The position numbers and the translations under genes were made by a program. This document shows positions 59,782 to 64,000 of a stretch of 64,000 nucleotides of DNA, one piece after another (position 1 is the first letter of the stretch; every line of letters begins with the position of its first letter). The notes under the pieces were generated by a model. It was not told the DNA's origin and searched no databases. It worked only from the letters and a program-made list of their open reading frames with translations. Source of the stretch: a virus; the IMG/VR virus record IMGVR_UViG_3300036770_003738, positions 1 through 64,000 of that record. One strand, given 5' to 3'.

Positions 59782-59784
59782 ATA
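59777..59784 (+). promoter_or_regulatory. late promoter AATAAATA
   Basis: Overlaps the gp16 stop codon and lies 17 bases before the next ATG, which has AGGATA as ribosome-binding site. Confidence 0.6.
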
Positions 59785-59801
59785 TAGCATAGGATACTGA
59801 C

Positions 59802-60410
59802 ATGAAACCATTTGCAAAATACCTAGCCGAAAGCGAACGCACATACAACTATCGAATCAAGATGGTTGGAGATGTTCCTGCTGGCTTTATCAAAGACCTA
59901 GAAGGCAAGCTGGCACAGTTTGACGTTGTAACAATGAGCAAACCTAAGACTAGTCCAGTGCGTAAAGAAATCCCAGACTTTCCTGCGTTCCCAAATCAAA
60001 GTATGACCATTGTGGATGTGGAGTTCAAGTACCCTGCTATTGAACCACAGATCAAGCAGTTGGCACAGCTCTTAGGCTTTGACCCTAACCGTATTGTAAT
60101 GAATACCACTCCTTACGAAGAAAGTCTCAATAGAGAAAGTGCTAAAATTGGCGAACAAAATCAGGACCTGTTAACCAACACAGACTATCCTGCTGACGAC
60201 GCCGAGCAACGTGCTTTGATCAAAGATTATAGTGCAGAACCGCATGATCACGTGGTACTGAAAAATGCTTATCGCAGTGATTTCACTGTAGCTGGTGGCA
60301 AGACCGCCCCAGCAAAAACCACAAATGATTTGCCAATGGGTGACAAAAGTCCAATCAGCAACATCAAGCGTCCACCAAAACCAGCTACTGGTGCCCAACC
60401 CCGAGGATAA
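59802..60410 (+). CDS. conserved head-region protein (202 aa)
   Basis: MKPFAKYLAESERTYNYRIK MVGDVP starts a ferredoxin-like alpha/beta domain: strand, helix AGFIKDLEGKLAQFDVVTMS, strand with MTIVDVEFKYPAIEPQIKQL and helix. The C-terminal third is polar, with SPISNIKRPPKPATG. Proteins beginning with an 'AESxxTYxY' segment occur in head regions of aquatic T4-like phages; I know no function. It has its own late promoter overlapping the gp16 stop, and AGGATA. Confidence 0.6.
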   Translation: MKPFAKYLAESERTYNYRIKMVGDVPAGFIKDLEGKLAQFDVVTMSKPKTSPVRKEIPDFPAFPNQSMTIVDVEFKYPAIEPQIKQLAQLLGFDPNRIVMNTTPYEESLNRESAKIGEQNQDLLTNTDYPADDAEQRALIKDYSAEPHDHVVLKNAYRSDFTVAGGKTAPAKTTNDLPMGDKSPISNIKRPPKPATGAQPRG

Positions 60411-60414
60411 TAAA

Positions 60415-62151
60415 ATGACATTTTTCTACGATATCAATAAAAAACTGCAACAAGTTTTAGAAACACCCAAGAGTGTACATCAGAATCTTAACGAAGGCAA
60501 TCTTAAATCAGCATCAACTGCTGCACTAAAAGCTGCTGCTAGTAAAGACGCAGAAGCCGATAAAAAATCAGGAGTATCTGCGCAATATTCAACTAAGCAA
60601 GTTAAGGATGAACTTAAAAAGCGTGATGTCGAAGAAGGCATCGGCGACGTAGTTCGCAAAGGTGTTGATATTGCCAAGAAAGTTGGCAGCAAAGCTCTTG
60701 ACACATTAGGCCATGGCAGCGACGAAGACATGCTACGTGACTTGCAAAAGAAAGCTGGTGTACCGCAAACTGGTAAGAAGCCCGAGCAAGCCAAAGAAGG
60801 TGTTGACAAAGAAGCATTTGCTGCTCTAGCTGAACCTAAAGACAAAATCACTTTTGCTGACAAGATTGCTGGCGCCAAGAAAGAAGTTGACGAAATGTTA
60901 GGTGACGTTGCTGCTGAAGCAATGAAATCTGCTGTAGCTAATCGTAAAATTGCTGGTAAACGTTATGGCGGCGCTGCACAGTCCGATGACGAGCCGCAAG
61001 CTAAACCTGAAGCACCACGCGGTCGTGGCCGCCCTAAGAAGCCCACTGACACTGAGCAAGGCGCTGATCTCAAGCCAGACTGGTCTGCCTTTGGTATTAA
61101 GAAAGTTAAGTTGCCAGCACACAAAGGTGCTGTAACCAAGCATACACTAAGTGATAAAGAACCAGGCGAAAAAGTTAAAGAAGCCGACGATAGTCAAATC
61201 AAAGCTGCTATCAAAATGCTGAAGAAAGCCGGTTACTCAGTCGAGAAAGCCGAAGAACTAGAAGAAAAAGCAGTAAGCAAGAAGCAACAAAAGTTCATGG
61301 GCATGGTCCACGCTGCACAAAAGGGTGAAAAGCCTGGCAGCAAGGAAGTTGCCAAAGTAGCCAAGAGCATGGGCAAGAAAGATGCAGAAGATTTTGCTGC
61401 TACCAAGCACAAAGGCCTGCCAGAAAAAGCTCCTAAGAAAAAAGACGAAGCCGCTGACAAGTCTGCAGAGAAGCCAAAGAAGGCCAAGAAAGAAAAGACT
61501 GAAGAAGCCGGCGGTACTGGTACTCCTACTGCAAGCAGCGGATTCGGATTTGGTCAAGGCATCTACGACAGCCTGAATCGTGAAGTCGAAACAATGATTT
61601 CTGAAAGCATGAACATTAGCATGAACATGACAAATGATTCAAATGGTGGCCCACAACAAAGTCTAACAGTAACTGCTACTGAGGATGATGCGATTAAGCT
61701 GGCTTCTCTCTTAAAAATGGCCGGCGTTGGTCAAAGCAAGTTGGCCCCAGAATATGGCGAAGTTGAAGTAGTTGACGAGAATAGCCCAGACTGGCCAACA
61801 GACACAGAAACTAGTGACGATGCTTTGCAGTACGCAGGCGGTCTAAACAAGCCAAAATCAACTGGTCAAACTACTACTCCTATCATTCACACCAGTGATG
61901 AAGAGCGCCAATACACTTATGCTGAAGCAGAAGAAGATGCTATCAAGCGCATGATGGAAATGGCTGGCATTGCTGAAGCTAAAAAAGTTGAAGAAGATGA
62001 CGTTGAAGAAGGTAATAAGTTCACCGGCAACTTAGCTAAAGCTCGTGCTGCTGGTAAAAAAGAAGCTGATCTCGATGGCGATGGTGACATGGAAAAAGTG
62101 CAAGAAAGCATTTTTTCTTTAACCAACTTGTGGAAAGCATACAAAGGCTAA
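60415..62151 (+). CDS. Lys/Glu-rich scaffold-like protein with DUF3008-like segment
   Basis: 578 aa from ATG 60415 with GAGG upstream; the open frame further left runs inside the preceding gene. Very rich in Lys, Glu, Ala and Asp; much is likely disordered. A RGRGRPKK AT-hook-like motif lies near residue 205. Residues ~285-345 (KKQQKFMGMVHAAQKGEKPG, then KEVAKVAKSMGKKDAEDFAA TKHKGLP) match, from memory, the small bacterial family DUF3008. It could be an internal head protein that binds DNA and is packaged. The C-terminus is acidic. Confidence 0.6.
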   Translation: MTFFYDINKKLQQVLETPKSVHQNLNEGNLKSASTAALKAAASKDAEADKKSGVSAQYSTKQVKDELKKRDVEEGIGDVVRKGVDIAKKVGSKALDTLGHGSDEDMLRDLQKKAGVPQTGKKPEQAKEGVDKEAFAALAEPKDKITFADKIAGAKKEVDEMLGDVAAEAMKSAVANRKIAGKRYGGAAQSDDEPQAKPEAPRGRGRPKKPTDTEQGADLKPDWSAFGIKKVKLPAHKGAVTKHTLSDKEPGEKVKEADDSQIKAAIKMLKKAGYSVEKAEELEEKAVSKKQQKFMGMVHAAQKGEKPGSKEVAKVAKSMGKKDAEDFAATKHKGLPEKAPKKKDEAADKSAEKPKKAKKEKTEEAGGTGTPTASSGFGFGQGIYDSLNREVETMISESMNISMNMTNDSNGGPQQSLTVTATEDDAIKLASLLKMAGVGQSKLAPEYGEVEVVDENSPDWPTDTETSDDALQYAGGLNKPKSTGQTTTPIIHTSDEERQYTYAEAEEDAIKRMMEMAGIAEAKKVEEDDVEEGNKFTGNLAKARAAGKKEADLDGDGDMEKVQESIFSLTNLWKAYKG

Positions 62152-62153
62152 TC

Positions 62154-62321
62154 ATGACATACAAGCCGTACAATGAAAATCTAACAACACCTACTCAGCA
62201 GAACCCACACAGTCCTGCTACCGGTGGGTTCAAGCAACAACCAGTTGAGATTCCTGGCGTACTACATCAGACACGTCAGTTGTTTCAACCAGTGGTTGCT
62301 CAGCCCAAGGATAACAAATAA
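62154..62321 (+). CDS. small hypothetical protein (55 aa)
   Basis: MTYKPYNENLTTPTQQNPHS then FKQQPVEIPGVLHQTRQLFQ. The ATG is 2 bases after the preceding stop and its own stop overlaps the next ATG by one base (TAATG). Gln/Pro-rich and unstructured-looking; possibly a linker or minor virion peptide. The frame is kept because of the coupled arrangement. Function unknown. Confidence 0.5.
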   Translation: MTYKPYNENLTTPTQQNPHSPATGGFKQQPVEIPGVLHQTRQLFQPVVAQPKDNK

Positions 62322-62611
62322 TGGCTAACGTTTATACCTCACTAGCTAACGCAACAGTTTACACAGATAAACTGAGCATTGCCACAGGCAACACTGCAGT
62401 AACTTACAACGTGTATGCTGTGGCCCTAGGCACCGCTGATCCAGTAGGTAACCTGTACAGTGCTGCAGTTCAGATTCCTGCCAATAATGTACGAGAAGTT
62501 TATACTGGAGCTGGCAACAAGGTTACAGTGACTGGATCAAACTGGACAGCTACTGAACTTGGTACTGCAAGTTCTGCTACAGCCAGCATCTACAACGCCG
62601 CGGGCAACTGA
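62321..62611 (+). CDS. small beta-rich virion protein (96 aa)
   Basis: YTSLANATVYTDKLSIATGN, VTYNVYAVALGTADPVGNLY, VREVYTGAGNKVTVTGSNW and ATELGTA: an all-beta Thr/Ala/Asn-rich protein resembling a decoration or small fibre domain. Coupled by TAATG to the 55-aa gene and followed after 2 bases by the next gene. No family assignment. Confidence 0.55.
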   Translation: MANVYTSLANATVYTDKLSIATGNTAVTYNVYAVALGTADPVGNLYSAAVQIPANNVREVYTGAGNKVTVTGSNWTATELGTASSATASIYNAAGN

Positions 62612-62613
62612 GC

Positions 62614-62985
62614 ATGAGATCAAGAGAGTTTGTATCAGAGCAAAAAGTTGGCGACATTGGCAAACGCAAAAGTGTAGCCACAGTGGGTCTCAACAAGTTT
62701 AGAGATCAACAGTTTGCTGACCGTGTGTACGAACTCAATCGTGTGATGATGGCAGTAGCCACAACTGACGGAACTAATCCAGCAACTATTGACAGCGAGT
62801 CATGGGCAGGACGCAACAATATTGCTGCTCCGTATACCAAAGTTGAACAAGACATGCTGAAAAAAGCTTTTCAGGCAGTAGGTAGTCACCATGTGGATAT
62901 CAACAACGGTGACCTTGACTCAGAAGAACTACCGAGCACTAATACACAAAGTCCTGTAAAAGCATTCAAAGGTTATCCAAGATGA
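62614..62985 (+). CDS. hypothetical protein in head region (123 aa)
   Basis: MRSREFVSEQKVGDIGKRKS then FRDQQFADRVYELNRVMMAV ATTDG and ... SWAGRNNIAAPYTKVEQDML KKAFQAVGSHH. Starts with charged residues like several neighbouring proteins, whose N-termini (MKPFAKYLAES, MRSREFVSEQ) resemble the 'xxFxSE/ES' starts of packaged or scaffold proteins. Overlaps the nuclease gene by 4 bases (ATGA). Function unknown. Confidence 0.55.
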   Translation: MRSREFVSEQKVGDIGKRKSVATVGLNKFRDQQFADRVYELNRVMMAVATTDGTNPATIDSESWAGRNNIAAPYTKVEQDMLKKAFQAVGSHHVDINNGDLDSEELPSTNTQSPVKAFKGYPR

Positions 62986-63419
62986 AAAAACTTCTAGCAC
63001 TGTTGTTGCTGGCACCTGTCCTAGTCCTAGCACAACCTAAACAAAAACCTGGCGTGACTTATGACGCTGTGATCACACGAGTAATTGATGGTGACACAGT
63101 AGGTATCCAAGCCGCGTGGTTGCCGGCACCTCTCAAACCAGAACTCAGCATTCGTGTATTTGGTGTAGATACTCCTGAAAAAGGACACCGTGCACAGTGC
63201 GCCAGCGAAGATCAGCGCGGACAAGCAGCCACAGCGTTTACTAAACAAGCCGTTGCCAGCAGCCAAAAGCGACAGATCGTGCTCATGTCCTGGGACAAGT
63301 ATGGCGGCCGAGTATTGGGAGACGTGATTCTAGACGGCAAGAGCCTGCGCCAAGGACTGATTGCCAACGGGTTTGCTCGTGAATATTACGGCGAAGCCAA
63401 AACATCTTGGTGCCAATAA
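62982..63419 (+). CDS. secreted staphylococcal-nuclease-like (thermonuclease) protein
   Basis: 145 aa. A signal peptide (KK, then LLALLLLAPVLVLAQ) precedes the OB-fold nuclease. VIDGDTV near residue 35, RVFGVDTPEKG near 61 with the metal Asp, and DKYGGRVLGDV near 103 with the catalytic Arg match SNase motifs (R-x-D/G-D-T, D-x-P-E, K-Y-G-R). It would cut nucleic acids in the periplasm or outside the cell. Phage use could be degradation of competing DNA or nucleotide salvage. Overlaps the upstream gene by ATGA, so it is part of the late operon. Confidence 0.85.
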   Translation: MKKLLALLLLAPVLVLAQPKQKPGVTYDAVITRVIDGDTVGIQAAWLPAPLKPELSIRVFGVDTPEKGHRAQCASEDQRGQAATAFTKQAVASSQKRQIVLMSWDKYGGRVLGDVILDGKSLRQGLIANGFAREYYGEAKTSWCQ

Positions 63420-63425
63420 CTCGCC

Positions 63426-63433
63426 CGTAAATA
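63426..63433 (+). promoter_or_regulatory. late promoter CGTAAATA inside a small palindrome
   Basis: CCCGT-AAAT-ACGGG (63424-63437) contains CGTAAATA; the ATG follows immediately at 63438, 4 bases after the box. No Shine-Dalgarno. Confidence 0.6.
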
Positions 63434-63437
63434 CGGG

Positions 63438-64000
63438 ATGAGCAATTTTTATTGTGCGGCCCCTTGGCGCGGTCTGCATATCAATCCCCAAGGAAGTATT
63501 AAGACTTGCTGTGCTGGCAATCCGCACATGCTTGGAAACCTCAACGACCTTGATATCGAACAAGCACTTAACAGCGAAAAAGCACAAGAAATACGTGCAA
63601 GCTTGTCTCAAGGTAAACCGCACGAGTATTGTAGTAATTGTGTTAAGGCTGAGAGGTTTGGCGCCGAAAGCGAACGTCACTGGCACAACAGAGTAAATCC
63701 TGACTTTGACCGTGCTTCAGCTGGCTCCGATTATCATTATCCTGTAATTGTGGATGTGCGATGGAACACCACATGCAATCTCAGTTGTAATTACTGTGAC
63801 CCAGCCAACAGCTCAAAATGGGCAAGTCTAAGACATATACCTTTTAAAAGTCAGAGCCGCCCATATTATGAACAAGTGTGTGACTTCCTAGAGCAACATA
63901 ACAATCACATACACGAAGTTGCACTAGTTGGTGGCGAACCATTGTTGTTACCTGAAAATGAACGACTGCTAGATGTTATACCTAATGATTGTATTGTGAC
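63438..64000 (+). CDS. radical SAM protein with N-terminal auxiliary cysteine domain (cut by window edge)
   Basis: 187 residues visible; the frame is open to the right end. The N-terminal domain (FYCAAPWRGLHINPQGSIKT CCAG, C6/C24/C25, then EYCSNCVKAERFGAES with C65/C68) is a SPASM/twitch-like cluster domain placed before the core. CNLSCNYC (C113, C117, C120) is the CX3CX2C SAM-cluster motif and VALVGGEPLLLP the GGEP motif. Enzymes of this layout modify peptides or other large substrates. The 48408 protein is a different, shorter architecture. The start is fixed by the late promoter directly upstream. Confidence 0.85.
   Translation, partial: MSNFYCAAPWRGLHINPQGSIKTCCAGNPHMLGNLNDLDIEQALNSEKAQEIRASLSQGKPHEYCSNCVKAERFGAESERHWHNRVNPDFDRASAGSDYHYPVIVDVRWNTTCNLSCNYCDPANSSKWASLRHIPFKSQSRPYYEQVCDFLEQHNNHIHEVALVGGEPLLLPENERLLDVIPNDCIV

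Noticed and set aside
60295-60414. Upstream extension of the Lys/Glu-rich head protein
   Set aside because: Lies inside the 202-aa gene in another frame; ATG 60415 has a GAGG site and follows the stop closely.

Overview
The window is part of the genome of a T4-like myovirus (contractile tail). The evidence is a nearly complete set of T4-type virion and late-expression genes recognisable from protein sequence: gp4, gp5, gp13, gp14, gp15, gp16, gp18, gp19, gp20, gp21, gp22, gp23, gp26, gp29, gp46, gp47, gp53-like, gp54-like and the late sigma factor gp55. Genes are tightly packed, with ATGA/TAATG overlaps. There is no tRNA, rRNA, CRISPR array, insertion sequence, integrase or photosynthesis gene. 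The large terminase (gp17), polymerase and helicase genes must lie outside. The style (gp16, gp4 and small structural proteins resembling those of cyanophages and pelagic T4-like phages; sugar- and peptide-modifying cargo genes) suggests an aquatic phage. The host cannot be told from this window.

Layout. 1-5254 (minus): baseplate genes (gp5 partial, a 998-aa structural protein, gp53/LysM-like, a tube-cap-like protein). 5314-10662 (plus): sigma70-driven operon gp55-gp47-unknown-gp46-GIY-YIG nuclease. 10663-11118: a non-coding, highly structured convergent gap. 11119-14586 (minus): gp26, a gp51-position protein, then four cargo genes including a glycine-amidinotransferase-like enzyme and a GNAT. 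14595-23260 (plus): tape measure with a peptidase domain, portal, core proteins, protease, scaffold, major capsid protein and a terminator. 23265-26957: sugar-transferase-like cargo and a small virion protein. 26958-44043 (plus): four giant repeat-rich fibre genes plus small partners. 44040-47184 (minus): Nudix hydrolase, gp15, gp14. 47207-53252: an early gene, radical SAM plus glycosyltransferase-like pair, gp13, SGNH-like protein, exonuclease, NMP kinase, zinc-ribbon protein. 53314-64000 (plus): gp18, gp19, gp54-like, gp4, gp16, scaffold-like proteins, a secreted nuclease and a second, truncated radical SAM gene.

Regulation can be read directly. T4-type late promoters (core TAAATA, two perfect TATAAATA) precede most virion genes, matching the gp55 sigma factor encoded here. 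Three sigma70-type promoters (TTGACA/TTGACC plus TATAAT-like, spacing 16-17) precede gp55, an unknown 379-aa gene and the exonuclease/kinase pair. At five genes the late promoter ends only 4-5 bases before the ATG and no Shine-Dalgarno is present, and two more genes show the same spacing with TAAGTA. This predicts leaderless late mRNAs, mostly for cargo genes.

The most unusual content is the cargo: an amidinotransferase with changes at expected acidic catalytic positions, coupled to an arginyltransferase-like GNAT; two radical SAM proteins, one paired with a glycosyltransferase-like gene; a cassette inserted exactly at the gp47/gp46 junction; and terminators that double as coding or ribosome-binding sequence.
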